Shown piece by piece: positions 17,701 through 26,668 of a stretch of DNA of 39,127 nucleotides. The position numbers were made by a program, and so were the translations under genes. The notes beneath the pieces are model-generated. The model searched no databases, was not told where the DNA came from, and saw only the letters and a list, made by a program, of their open reading frames with translations. The stretch's first letter is position 1. Each line of letters opens with the position of its first letter. Origin of the DNA: Gammaproteobacteria bacterium (GTDB lineage: Bacteria; Pseudomonadota; Gammaproteobacteria; DSM-16500). The stretch is from NCBI GenBank assembly GCA_013288655.1, contig JABDBK010000017.1, positions 1-39,127 of the forward strand. Reading direction: 5' to 3'.

Positions 17701-20543
17701 AACTTAGATGATTCCCGTAAGTGTTCATGCAATTGATGTGCTTTGCGAAAAAACGGATGCGAATCTGTTATTGCATAACCCACAGCACCTCCCATCGTGA
17801 GAGGTATGCCAGCACCTATCATTACTTTCCCTGCAATAGCGAGCACACTCGACGCGCCTCCTGTATAGGCGAATAGCCCAACAGATAAGCCGATCAGCAA
17901 GCCGCCTCCCAGTATTAGCATCAATCCTTTAAGCATGACACATAAAGATATGATTTTTGGTGCATGCCATAGGGAAACTTTTTTAGCTTTTTCTAACGAT
18001 TCTTCAAACTTAGAGAAAGATGCATTAAATTCTTCTAAATTACTTGTATTAAGATAAGACACGCAATCATTTGCATGTTGCTTTAAGTCAGTAAGTAGCG
18101 CTAATTTTTTTGAATTACAGTGTATTTTTCCGTGTTCTTCGTCGATAGATGTTAGTATCGCTTGTATTTGTTGCTCAATTTGTACCACTGGTTTTTGTGG
18201 TATCACGCAGTCATCTTGATGAATATTATTTTCTCCTTGAGGAGTTATTGGAGAAATCGCTTCATGTTTTATTTCTTGAGGAATAATTTGAGGAAATTTT
18301 TTAAGAAGTTGTTGAGCAAGATCAGTTTCTTGAGTTTGAACTAATCTGAGATGTATATCACGAAGGTTAGTGTTTATAGAAGTATTTACTTCTAAAGAAG
18401 GAATTGTAGCTCCATTCTTAAGGAGAAAAATCGCTGCATCGGTACATCCAGTTGTAGTCATAGAAAAATAAAGCGGAGTCAAATTCTGGTTATTATGATG
18501 ACTATGAATATTACCACCGTTTTCAAGCATGAGTTTCAGCACATCTACTCTATTCGCTAATGCCGCATAATGAATGACAAAATAATCTGATTGATGCCAT
18601 ACAAAATGGTTTATTTTATATTTTTGAATCAATGGGATGACAACATTGTCCCATTGTGACTCTTGTGCTGCGATTAATAATGCGTGTCCTAACTCTGCAA
18701 AGTTAGTTGTTTTTGCATCACTTGGTTCTATTTTTTTGTCTTCTGTTAAATCTCTATAACTTGCAATTTTTAACACATCATCCCATTGCTTTTCCTTTGC
18801 TGCTTTGGTGGCCGGTTTTTCGTTTTCGTATGATTTACCCCATTGACCCATGTGTTTGTCTAATAGAGCAAGTAAACTAAATTTTTTATGGCGAAGTGCT
18901 AGTTCTCTTAATTCCTCAATTTTTTGAGATTGTCTTAATTCTTTTATTTCATGTGACTTGAGATTTTCTAAATACGAATGTATGTCTGTAAAATCATTGG
19001 TTGTTATTTTAGTATCGAATTGTTGTGCAATAGTAGGAGGTTTTTTTTCTTCGGGTGGGAAATACGATAAATATGTTTGTAGCAATTGCGTGCATGCCGG
19101 ATCTTTTGTTGCTCTTGCTTGGATGCTTTGAATCGATACTTTTTCACATGCTTTCTGAATACCTTGTGTGGTTAAGAGAGCGCTGTATTTGTCCGTTTTG
19201 TCTTTGTCTTCTTCTAGCAAACAAAAAAAGTTTGTATCCAATTGTTCTTGAGATAGATAAGGTAAAGCATGCCAAAGCATGTATAAAAATTTTAGATTTT
19301 CTTCAGGGATGCGAATGTGGTGTCCTGTTTGATGATTGTAAACATGTATAGGTAAATAATGTCCATAAGTGTTTAAAAAATAATATTGTGCTGTGACTGC
19401 CCATAACGCATTACCTAAAGATGATTTACCAACAATGCCTTCTGTGATGAGAAGATGAGACAAATCGGAAGTATCAAATTTCCCTTGACCAGCATTGCCT
19501 TCTGAATCTAAATGTTTGGGCATTAAGAAAACTTCGCTGTATTTCAATGAATACCGAGGAACACCAGGAAGGTGAACATGTTCTAGCATAAAAAATCCGT
19601 AGTCACTCGCGCTTGTACGTTTTTTACGGCCTTGGGTTTCATAAGAAATGGGTTTTCTTTTCTGATATGCGTCTTGAGTTCTCTTCCAGCGTCTCCGCAT
19701 GCTTGCTTCAAGCTCATTTGCAGTTTTACGTGGTTTCGCTCGATTATCTCTGCCTAGACAATAATGCCCTGTATTAGATGCATATTTTAAAATGTCTTCT
19801 CTTTTGGGACGTAATAATCCAATCGTAAAAGGATAGGGAGCTGGTATATTAGTTTTTTGATTTTTAACTTTGATTATTTGATGATTCCCATTTTTAAATG
19901 TTCCTGAGTAAGTAATAACACCATCTATCTGATCTAGAATTAAACCATTAGGAATTTCTTTCGAATCATCTTCTAACCAAGCCTTTAAGAAAATATCATA
20001 CCCATCAAATCCGCTTTGTTTTCTAACGGATAAATCTGTTTCATACGTTGCTCGTCCTATAGGATCAGATCCGGTGGCGCAATTAGCTTGCAGCCATGCT
20101 TTTCTTTTATCTGTTTTCATGTCCTCTACATGCGCAGAGGAATTAACATCACGATTAAATCCAACAGAATATTTAGTGTCGCCCCTGTAGCAAAAAGTGG
20201 GCCCTAGTTTCAAATAGTCATAAGTCGCAAGACCATAACCACAATCGATGGGTAACATAGAGGTCGCTAAATACTCGAAATGTCTTCTATCCTCAAGAAA
20301 ATAAAGGTCATTTACTTTAAAAGAGTAGAATCGTGTTTGTTGTGTTCCATCACTGTTTACGTAAATATTTTCTCTTGTTGCGAAAAAAGACCTGTCTGCT
20401 GTCAAAACTTCTCCTATGATTTGATCATAGGGCTTAGTGGTTAATTGGCGTACGTTTCGCTGTTCTTGTTGTAATGGTTCCCAATCATTGCTTTTTTTGG
20501 TTCTACTGGGTTTTTTCTCTTCAGGCTGATGTTGTGGTAGCAT
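17676..20543 (-). CDS. 955-aa ankyrin-repeat protein with C-terminal membrane helices
   Basis: A large protein with no recognised N-terminal domain (residues 1-630; charged, mixed alpha/beta). Ankyrin-type repeats occupy about residues 615-760: FVIHYAALANRVDVLKLMLENGG, written here only as the visible consensus spacing (HYAA, LKLMLENGG, LTPLYFS, AAIFLLKNGA). A helical linker with coiled-coil character follows (about 800-860), then a hydrophobic Gly/Ala-rich stretch at about 867-926 able to form two membrane helices (ILGGGLLIGLSVGLFAY, VMIGAGIPLTMGGAVGY), and a basic tail ending KKKTLSG. Ankyrins plus a C-terminal hairpin anchor suggest an effector placed in a host membrane; this is inference. 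The gene is monocistronic or leads the 587-aa gene, 150 bases downstream. Confidence 0.8.
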   Translation of the reverse strand: MLPQHQPEEKKPSRTKKSNDWEPLQQEQRNVRQLTTKPYDQIIGEVLTADRSFFATRENIYVNSDGTQQTRFYSFKVNDLYFLEDRRHFEYLATSMLPIDCGYGLATYDYLKLGPTFCYRGDTKYSVGFNRDVNSSAHVEDMKTDKRKAWLQANCATGSDPIGRATYETDLSVRKQSGFDGYDIFLKAWLEDDSKEIPNGLILDQIDGVITYSGTFKNGNHQIIKVKNQKTNIPAPYPFTIGLLRPKREDILKYASNTGHYCLGRDNRAKPRKTANELEASMRRRWKRTQDAYQKRKPISYETQGRKKRTSASDYGFFMLEHVHLPGVPRYSLKYSEVFLMPKHLDSEGNAGQGKFDTSDLSHLLITEGIVGKSSLGNALWAVTAQYYFLNTYGHYLPIHVYNHQTGHHIRIPEENLKFLYMLWHALPYLSQEQLDTNFFCLLEEDKDKTDKYSALLTTQGIQKACEKVSIQSIQARATKDPACTQLLQTYLSYFPPEEKKPPTIAQQFDTKITTNDFTDIHSYLENLKSHEIKELRQSQKIEELRELALRHKKFSLLALLDKHMGQWGKSYENEKPATKAAKEKQWDDVLKIASYRDLTEDKKIEPSDAKTTNFAELGHALLIAAQESQWDNVVIPLIQKYKINHFVWHQSDYFVIHYAALANRVDVLKLMLENGGNIHSHHNNQNLTPLYFSMTTTGCTDAAIFLLKNGATIPSLEVNTSINTNLRDIHLRLVQTQETDLAQQLLKKFPQIIPQEIKHEAISPITPQGENNIHQDDCVIPQKPVVQIEQQIQAILTSIDEEHGKIHCNSKKLALLTDLKQHANDCVSYLNTSNLEEFNASFSKFEESLEKAKKVSLWHAPKIISLCVMLKGLMLILGGGLLIGLSVGLFAYTGGASSVLAIAGKVMIGAGIPLTMGGAVGYAITDSHPFFRKAHQLHEHLRESSKLKKKTLSG

Positions 20544-20736
20544 ATAACTTCTTCATTTTACTAAAATATAGTCAGCATACATGGGTTTGCATAAAATATC
20601 AACAAATATTGCTGATTATTATAAAATTAGAACATTTTTTGAACAAATATAATGCAAGTTTGACGCTGGTAGTTATACAAAGAAAAAGGTATAGTTGCAC
20701 GCTTATAACGCGAACTCAGATAAAACTACCTTGTAC

Positions 20737-20803
20737 TGTCATGCCAGCATGCTTTTAGCTGGCATCTAGTCTGGATGCCAGCTAAAAGCATGCTGGCATG
20801 ACA
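20737..20803. repeat. 67-bp perfect palindromic repeat, copy 2
   Basis: The 30-base arms (20737-20766, 20774-20803) are identical to those at 8441-8507; the loop is TAGTCTG instead of CAGCCTA. It sits in the 320-base gap between two divergently oriented genes (955-aa gene and the small lipoprotein), so it cannot simply be a terminator for its neighbours. Nothing else convincing was seen in 20544-20736. Confidence 0.9.
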
Positions 20804-20863
20804 GATGCGATTGGTTTAATGGATTCGTGTTTATAACTCATTATAATAAATTGGAGATAAATC

Positions 20864-21016
20864 ATGAAAAAAATAGCATTATTCTTAGGCTTAGTAGCAT
20901 CTGTTGTTTTATTTGCAGGTTGCGCGAAGAAACAAGCACCGGTTGCTGCTGATACCAGCACCCAAGTTGCACAACCAGCACCTGTTAAAAAAGATTTAAA
21001 AGGTGAAAGTATCTAA
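20864..21016 (+). CDS. Small lipoprotein, 50 aa
   Basis: A short gene with ATG at 20864 preceded by GGAG at good spacing, and TAA at 21014-21016. The product has a lipoprotein signal peptide (KKIALFLGLVASVVLFAG followed by Cys20), then a short Ala/Pro/Lys-rich mature part of about 31 residues (CAKKQAPVAA onwards). This is the form of small entericidin- or Lpp-like envelope lipoproteins, but no specific family is recognised. It lies 54 bases before the D-Ala-D-Ala ligase start on the same strand. TATAAT at 20842-20847 could be its -10 box, although no good -35 is seen. Confidence 0.8.
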   Translation: MKKIALFLGLVASVVLFAGCAKKQAPVAADTSTQVAQPAPVKKDLKGESI

Positions 21017-21023
21017 TATCAGC

Positions 21024-21052
21024 AGGGGCGGGATGCCCCTCATGTTCGCCCC
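21024..21052 (+). promoter_or_regulatory. Alternative hairpins before the D-Ala-D-Ala ligase gene
   Basis: Two mutually exclusive stems share the same G-rich strand: AGGGGC (21024-21029) with GCCCCT (21035-21040), or GGGGCG (21025-21030) with CGCCCC (21047-21052). The second ends 7 bases before the ribosome site of the ligase gene. No T-run follows, so it is not a standard terminator; a transcript-processing or attenuation role is speculative. Confidence 0.35.
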
Positions 21053-21070
21053 AAAACCAGAGGATTGCCT

Positions 21071-22228
21071 ATGAACACAGCTGAAAAACTCCGCGTTGCC
21101 GTTTTATTTGGCGGCCGCTCGGGAGAACATGAGGTTTCTTTAGTCTCAGCCATGAATGTGATTCAAAATCTGGATCGATCACGTTTTGAAATAGTGCCTA
21201 TAGGTATTGATAAACAAGGCAGTTGGTTTTTGGGTGATGATGTTTTTAATAAAGAGCTCAAGGCTCCTGCGGTGTTACGTTTACAACGGGATGCCGAAAG
21301 AATGTTGTTTAATCCAGAACTTATTGTTCAATCCAGGCCGACAGGCCTCGCAGCTTTAGCTTCGACAGAAATGACTACACAACGCTTGTTTGATGTCATT
21401 TTCCCTGTGATTCATGGTCCGCTTTGCGAAGATGGCACGATCCAGGGTTTACTTGAACTTGCTGAAGTTCCTTATGTGGGATGCGGCGTGTTGTCATCGT
21501 CAGTAAGCATGGACAAAGATGTCTCTAAACGCTTGATTCGCGATGCTGGCATTGCAGTGCCTTCTTATCTCGTGATTAAACGAGGACAGTGGGACAAAAA
21601 TCCTGAACATTATTGTGATTTAGTCAAACAACAATTGACCTATCCTGTTTTTGTGAAACCGGCCAATACGGGATCGAGTGTCGGTGTGCATAAAGTTAAA
21701 AACCATGAAAATTTGATAGCTGCTATTCAAGATGCTTTTATCTATGATACCAAAGTGACTGTTGAGCAAGGTTTGGATGTTATTGAAATTGAAGTGGCTG
21801 TACTTGAATCATTAGAAGCGGGTGCGGATCCTATCATCAGTGTTCCAGGCGAAATAAGGCCCTCTGCGCAACATGAATTTTATTCTTATGCATCAAAATA
21901 TATGGATGAAAACGGTGCTGAATTGCTTATTCCAGCGCCCATTTCGGATACATTACAACAAACCATTCGCGGCATGGCTAAGGATATTTTTCAAGCGCTA
22001 GAATGCGAAGGCATGGCTAGAGTCGATCTTTTTATAGAGCGCTCGACCCATAAAATTTATTTTAACGAAGTCAATACCATACCAGGTTTTACCACCATAA
22101 GTATGTATCCTAAACTCATGGCAGCATCGGGTATAAGTTATACTGAACTATTAACACATCTTGTGATGTTGGCTACGCAACGACACACCAGGAAAGCAAA
22201 GCTTAGCCGTGAGTATGTTGCGGTTTAA
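21071..22228 (+). CDS. ddl: D-alanine--D-alanine ligase
   Basis: Cytoplasmic ATP-grasp enzyme that makes the D-Ala-D-Ala dipeptide for peptidoglycan precursors. Family blocks: FGGRSGEHEVSLVSA at the N-terminus (the DdlA-type EHEVS), FPVIHGPLCEDGTIQG, VGCGVLSSSVSMDK, FVKPANTGSSVGV (ATP lysine and the Ser-Ser-Val loop), and the metal-binding end MARVDLF ... FNEVNTIPGFT. At 385 aa it is the longer DdlA-like form. ATG at 21071 has AGAGGA six bases before it; the TTG at 21065 is less likely. Its 3' end overlaps the TolC-type gene by 14-20 bases, tying cell-wall precursor synthesis to an export operon. Confidence 0.95.
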   Translation: MNTAEKLRVAVLFGGRSGEHEVSLVSAMNVIQNLDRSRFEIVPIGIDKQGSWFLGDDVFNKELKAPAVLRLQRDAERMLFNPELIVQSRPTGLAALASTEMTTQRLFDVIFPVIHGPLCEDGTIQGLLELAEVPYVGCGVLSSSVSMDKDVSKRLIRDAGIAVPSYLVIKRGQWDKNPEHYCDLVKQQLTYPVFVKPANTGSSVGVHKVKNHENLIAAIQDAFIYDTKVTVEQGLDVIEIEVAVLESLEAGADPIISVPGEIRPSAQHEFYSYASKYMDENGAELLIPAPISDTLQQTIRGMAKDIFQALECEGMARVDLFIERSTHKIYFNEVNTIPGFTTISMYPKLMAASGISYTELLTHLVMLATQRHTRKAKLSREYVAV

Positions 22229-23684
22229 GCGATTACTATTATGCATAGGGATGTTAATGCAATGTTCTATACTGGTTTGTTACGCAAATCCTGTGCGTAC
22301 ATTATCATTAGAAGAAGCCATCCTGCTTGCGATACGTGAAAATCCTAATGTTAAACAGGCACAATTAAGTCAGGTTTCTGAAAAATACGCATTAGAACTC
22401 GCGCAGTGGCAATTCAAGCCGCACTATACTTTTACAGCATCGCGCATGACACAAAAAAACTATGAAATATCAGAAGAAGAAGGTTATGTGACACAAAATG
22501 CCACGGGTGCAGGTGCCAGTGTTTCGTGGTTGTCACCTTATGGTACTAAAATGTCATTATCACCAACAGTGAATCAAAGTGAGCATTTTCATCCTGGACT
22601 TACCTTGGAAGTGATGCAGCCATTATTGCGAGGATTTGGCCGGCCAGTGGTTGAAGCATCTTTGCAAAACGCGATGGATAGTCAAAAAATCAGTCGTTTA
22701 AATGTTGAATCTGCCTTACGTAATTCAGTCACTACTGTGATTAATGCTTATCTTGATGTGCTTGCTGCACAAAAAAATTTAAGCGTTGATGAGAAAGCAT
22801 TGCAGCGTGCTGAAGTGTCTGTCAATCAAACGCGTCTTTTTATTAAATCAGGTCGTAAGGCTGGGGTAGAGTTGGTTACCGTCGAAGCTGATGTCGCAAA
22901 TGCAAAAACTCGTATCGAAAATGATAAAAATGGTTTAGACCAGGCGCGATACGCTCTTTTAGCGGCAATAGGCATAGATCCTAATACACGGATTGCATTT
23001 ACCAGTATGGATATTCCGGCGCTCATTAAAAAATATCGAATTCCAGGTTTGGAAGAGTCAAAAAAATTAAGCATAGAAAATGATATGCAATATCAGGCAG
23101 ATCAAATCACTTTTGAAGGTGCAAAAAAACGCAGCATCATAGAAGCGCAGGATAATACACGTTGGCAATTAAATTTGTCAGGCTCGGCACACGCCGGTGA
23201 CGGGACTGGAGATGGTCCAAATGCGGGTCTACAAAGTTTAGTCAATGGCGTCAATCAAACCAATCAAGTGAAGCTGGATTTGACTATCCCCATCGATGAT
23301 CAACAGGCAAAAACTGCTTTAGCGAATACGAAACTTGCATTACGCCAGGCGACCATTGCTTTACAGCAAGAAAAATGGGGCAAGGAAACAAGCGCGATTA
23401 ATGGCTGGAATAGTATTTTTAGCGCAGAACGTGCTTTGAAATTTGCGGAAAATGCAGAAAAACTTCAGCAAAAAACCTATGACATCAGTTTTCAAAAATA
23501 TTCGCATGGGTTAATTGATAGTTTGCAATTGCAATCAGCGCAACAACAATTAGTGTTGAGTAGTCAATCCTTGAATATGGCACGAATCAATTATTTAAAA
23601 GCTCTGGTAAATCTGGATCAAATGATAGGAAGAACACTAGAAACATGGAAAGTCGAAGTGCGATATGGGGGAGAGGAGATATGA
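22209..23684 (+). CDS. TolC-family outer membrane channel protein
   Basis: Outer-membrane efflux protein of a tripartite exporter. A signal peptide (residues about 1-26, ending VCYA) is followed by the two repeated OEP halves: the first begins LSLEEAILLAIRENPNVKQA, the second carries the matching FQKYSHGLIDSLQLQSAQQQL region near residue 440. Long helical stretches fit the periplasmic tunnel. At 491 aa it is normal for the family. The start is GTG at 22209 or ATG at 22215, both inside the end of ddl, so translation is probably coupled. The stop overlaps the adaptor start (ATGA). It works with the adaptor and ABC proteins downstream. Confidence 0.92.
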   Translation: MSMLRFKRLLLCIGMLMQCSILVCYANPVRTLSLEEAILLAIRENPNVKQAQLSQVSEKYALELAQWQFKPHYTFTASRMTQKNYEISEEEGYVTQNATGAGASVSWLSPYGTKMSLSPTVNQSEHFHPGLTLEVMQPLLRGFGRPVVEASLQNAMDSQKISRLNVESALRNSVTTVINAYLDVLAAQKNLSVDEKALQRAEVSVNQTRLFIKSGRKAGVELVTVEADVANAKTRIENDKNGLDQARYALLAAIGIDPNTRIAFTSMDIPALIKKYRIPGLEESKKLSIENDMQYQADQITFEGAKKRSIIEAQDNTRWQLNLSGSAHAGDGTGDGPNAGLQSLVNGVNQTNQVKLDLTIPIDDQQAKTALANTKLALRQATIALQQEKWGKETSAINGWNSIFSAERALKFAENAEKLQQKTYDISFQKYSHGLIDSLQLQSAQQQLVLSSQSLNMARINYLKALVNLDQMIGRTLETWKVEVRYGGEEI

Positions 23685-24823
23685 AATTTTTATACTGGAT
23701 TATATTATTAAGTATAGGGTGTTGTGTCAGCGCATGTGGTCGCGATGCTTCTAGTACAAAGACATCTAAAAATACCATCACTGCAGAATTAAAACCCATT
23801 CAAACACGGTATTATTATTCAGGCATGATCCAGCCTTTGAAAACCGTCGTTGTCACGAGTCCTGCTGAGGGTGTGATAGAAGACATGGCATTTCATTACG
23901 GCGATCAAGTCAATGCCAAACAGCCTTTATTTACGATCTATTCAGACAAATTTCAGACGGACTATAAAACTGCACTCATGCAATATATCAAAGCTAAAAC
24001 TGAATTTAATAATAGTCGCAGTCAATTAACCGAAGCAGAATTTCTTCATAAAAACGAATTGATATCCGATGATGATTTTAAATCAAAACAAACGACTTTT
24101 TATACGGCACAACTTACCATGGTGCAATCTCAGGATGCGTTGTCTGAAATGTTAAAACAATTGAATATCAAAGGTTTTAATCTCTATGCTTTGACGATTC
24201 AAGATATTGATAAAATCACGCGAGCATTGCATACGCAAGATGGATCTCAAAAATTACAAGTGAGTTCACCGACTAAAGGCGTTGCATTATTACCCATAAA
24301 AAGTGACAGTACAGAGGCGAAAAAATTTTCTAAAGGTGAGTCGGTTAAACAGGGCGATTTGCTAGCATTAATAGGTGATGTCAGCGGCTTGACTATCCAT
24401 ATCAATGTGAATGAGTTTAATGTGAATCAATTGAATGTGGGACAAAAAGTACTTGTTACCGGAACGGCCTTTCCACAGTTTAATTTACAAGGTCATATTG
24501 CAAGTGTTGATAGGCAAGGTCAAACCAGTCAAGGCGGTTTGCCGGTGTTTCCTGTAGAAATTGTCGTACCAACTTTGACGACTGAACAACAAGCCGTGAT
24601 TCATATGGGCATGAGCGCGAAAGTTGAAGTAACCATCGAAAGTGAGCCTGTCATTAGCGTACCGCTTGCCGCGGTTTTTGAAAAAAATGGGTTGCCCTAT
24701 GTGAAGGTGCAAAAAAATAATAAAATTCAGGATGTGCTGGTTAAAGCGGGTCAAACAACAGAAAATGCAGTTGTTATTGAAGCCAATATCAAAGCAGGAG
24801 ATAACATTGTCATCGCTAGTTAG
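23681..24823 (+). CDS. Periplasmic adaptor (HlyD/MacA-type) lipoprotein
   Basis: Membrane-fusion protein joining the inner-membrane ABC permease to the TolC channel. The N-terminus is a lipoprotein signal (IILLSIGCCVSAC, modified Cys about residue 19). A lipoyl-like half follows (VVVTSPAEGVIEDMAFHYGDQV), then a helical hairpin (residues about 95-160), the second lipoyl half and the beta-barrel/MP domains (GQKVLVTGTAFPQF; SVPLAAVFEKNGLPYVKV). ATG at 23681 with GGAGAGGAG immediately upstream is chosen over the longer reading from 23645. It overlaps the TolC gene by 4 bases. Final length is 380 aa. Confidence 0.92.
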   Translation: MKFLYWIILLSIGCCVSACGRDASSTKTSKNTITAELKPIQTRYYYSGMIQPLKTVVVTSPAEGVIEDMAFHYGDQVNAKQPLFTIYSDKFQTDYKTALMQYIKAKTEFNNSRSQLTEAEFLHKNELISDDDFKSKQTTFYTAQLTMVQSQDALSEMLKQLNIKGFNLYALTIQDIDKITRALHTQDGSQKLQVSSPTKGVALLPIKSDSTEAKKFSKGESVKQGDLLALIGDVSGLTIHINVNEFNVNQLNVGQKVLVTGTAFPQFNLQGHIASVDRQGQTSQGGLPVFPVEIVVPTLTTEQQAVIHMGMSAKVEVTIESEPVISVPLAAVFEKNGLPYVKVQKNNKIQDVLVKAGQTTENAVVIEANIKAGDNIVIAS

Positions 24824-25478
24824 TTTACAACATGTGACTAAAGTCTATCGTACTGATCATAGTGAATATCATGCCCTGAAAGATATTAATTTTGATATAC
24901 AACGCGGTGAAATGCTTGCCATTATAGGTGCATCAGGGTCAGGTAAATCAACGATGATGAATATTATAGGATTCCTGGATCATTGCACGACAGGGAATTA
25001 TCTATTTTCCAATATGAATGTATCGCATTTATCAGATACAGAATTATCTATCATACGAAATCAAAAAATTGGTTTCGTATTTCAGGCGTTTTTTTTATTA
25101 CCGCGCATGACAGCTTTACAAAATGTGATGTTACCGCTTTATTATCGAGAGGAAGCCAAAGATATAGCAATACAAAAGTCCATGGCTATGTTAGAAAAAG
25201 TCGGTATGCAAAGATTCGCTCATCATAAACCTAATCAGTTATCAGGAGGTCAGCAACAGCGTGTTGCCATTGCAAGGGCTTTGGTGAATGATCCTGACAT
25301 TATTTTAGCGGATGAACCTACAGGAGCTCTGGATTCTAAAACGGGTGATGAAGTGATGGATCTTTTTTTGCATTTGAATAAGCATGAAAATCGCACCATT
25401 GTGATTATCACGCATGATAAAGAAATAAGCCGTCTTTGTCAGCGTGTGGTGACATTAAGAGATGGGATGATAGTGTGA
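24807..25478 (+). CDS. MacB/LolD-type ABC exporter ATPase
   Basis: Cytoplasmic ATPase of the exporter. Walker A GASGSGKST is at residues 41-49, the Q-loop at VFQAFFLLPRM (91-101), the signature LSGGQQQR at 145-152, Walker B IILADEPTGALD at 165-176, and the switch His203. Length is 223 aa. The start is a TTG at 24807 with AGGAG (24796-24800) six bases before it; the only in-frame ATG (24732) lies deep in the adaptor gene and would add unconserved residues. It overlaps the adaptor gene by 17 bases and the permease gene by 4. The ATPase and permease are separate proteins, unlike E. coli MacB, where they are fused. Confidence 0.93.
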   Translation: MSSLVSLQHVTKVYRTDHSEYHALKDINFDIQRGEMLAIIGASGSGKSTMMNIIGFLDHCTTGNYLFSNMNVSHLSDTELSIIRNQKIGFVFQAFFLLPRMTALQNVMLPLYYREEAKDIAIQKSMAMLEKVGMQRFAHHKPNQLSGGQQQRVAIARALVNDPDIILADEPTGALDSKTGDEVMDLFLHLNKHENRTIVIITHDKEISRLCQRVVTLRDGMIV

Positions 25479-26668
25479 ACATATCTCTGCATATTCAAGA
25501 AGGCCTGCAAAATTTATTTACGTCAAAATTGCGTTCCATGTTAGCTTTATTAGGCATACTTGTAGGAACAGCATCCGTTGTTGCCATGGTATTAGGCGGC
25601 CAACTTGCAACGAATGAAGCATTAAAACAGTTTAAAACCTTAGGCACAGATTTATTAGCGATTTCGCTTACCGATAATCAGGAAGATAATCATGCTTCTG
25701 TGCAAGATCAATTATCTTTAGACCAGGCAAGAAGCGTTATGAGAGCAGATAAAGTCATTCTCGATGTGGCGCCTTATACTCAGCTCTATCAGGCGATGCA
25801 ATATGAAGGTCATGAGTTAAATGGCGGTGTATTAGGTGTGACGGAAAGTTTTTCGCGAATCGTGCATGTGGATATCGTACAAGGACGGTTTATTTCAACT
25901 TTAGATAAATATGCCATGTATGCCGTGGTAGGTGATGGAATAAATAAAAAAATCATGCAGTATTCGCATCGTTCTGCGCTTGGTCAACAAGTTCAAGTAG
26001 GTAATGCAATTTTTACTGTGGTGGGGATTGCAAAACCTTGGCCTGAAAATAGTTTTGTGTATGCCAATATTGATAACTCGATTATGGTGCCTTTGTTAAC
26101 GACGATGGCATTAAGCAAATATGCTTCCATTAGCAATATGATTTTACGTTTATCGCCGGATGCTCATATTGAACAGGTTCAGCATCAGATAACAAAATTT
26201 TTAATGCAATATGTGCCGCATAAACGACTTTTTTTCCGAAGCGCGCAAGAACTTATTGATAGAATGGCAAAACAAAGTCAGATTTTTACGGTTTTTTTAG
26301 GCTTAATTGGTAGTATTTCTTTACTAGTGGGCGGCATTGGCGTGATGAATATTATGTTAGTCTCTGTCGTTGAGCGGCGTCGCGAAATAGGTATACGTTT
26401 AGCAGTCGGTGCAAAACGTTCAGATATTAGGACCTTATTTTTAGTGGAAGCTGTGATGTTAGCATTATTAGGCGGGACTTTAGGTGTTGTGATAGGAATT
26501 ATGATTGCCTATGTGATGGCGATTTTTTGGCATTGGGAGTTTATTTTCTTTTTCTTGCCGCCTGTGATTGGGTTTGCGGTGTCTGTTGCGACAGGTGTAT
26601 TTTTTGGATTTTATCCAGCGTATAAAGCAGCTAAGCTTGATCCTATTTTGGCGTTGAGGGCGGAGTGA
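25475..26668 (+). CDS. MacB/FtsX-type ABC permease
   Basis: Inner-membrane permease of the same exporter, 397 aa. The first membrane helix is near residues 20-42 (LRSMLALLGILVGTASVVAM), then a large periplasmic domain (about 45-270), then three helices at the C-terminus. Before them is the family signature GGIGVMNIMLVSVVERRREIGIRLAVGA, visible as GGIGVMNIMLVSV and ERRREIGIR. The start is GTG at 25475, overlapping the ATPase stop as GTGA. The substrate cannot be read; MacB-type pumps export peptides, lipoprotein-like molecules or macrolides. The 3' end overlaps a decayed ORF on the other strand by 26 bases. Confidence 0.93.
   Translation: MNISLHIQEGLQNLFTSKLRSMLALLGILVGTASVVAMVLGGQLATNEALKQFKTLGTDLLAISLTDNQEDNHASVQDQLSLDQARSVMRADKVILDVAPYTQLYQAMQYEGHELNGGVLGVTESFSRIVHVDIVQGRFISTLDKYAMYAVVGDGINKKIMQYSHRSALGQQVQVGNAIFTVVGIAKPWPENSFVYANIDNSIMVPLLTTMALSKYASISNMILRLSPDAHIEQVQHQITKFLMQYVPHKRLFFRSAQELIDRMAKQSQIFTVFLGLIGSISLLVGGIGVMNIMLVSVVERRREIGIRLAVGAKRSDIRTLFLVEAVMLALLGGTLGVVIGIMIAYVMAIFWHWEFIFFFLPPVIGFAVSVATGVFFGFYPAYKAAKLDPILALRAE

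Noticed and set aside
19055-19351. 98-aa plus-strand ORF with many Leu and Cys residues
   Set aside because: It lies antisense to the ankyrin-protein gene and has no ribosome site or recognisable pattern.
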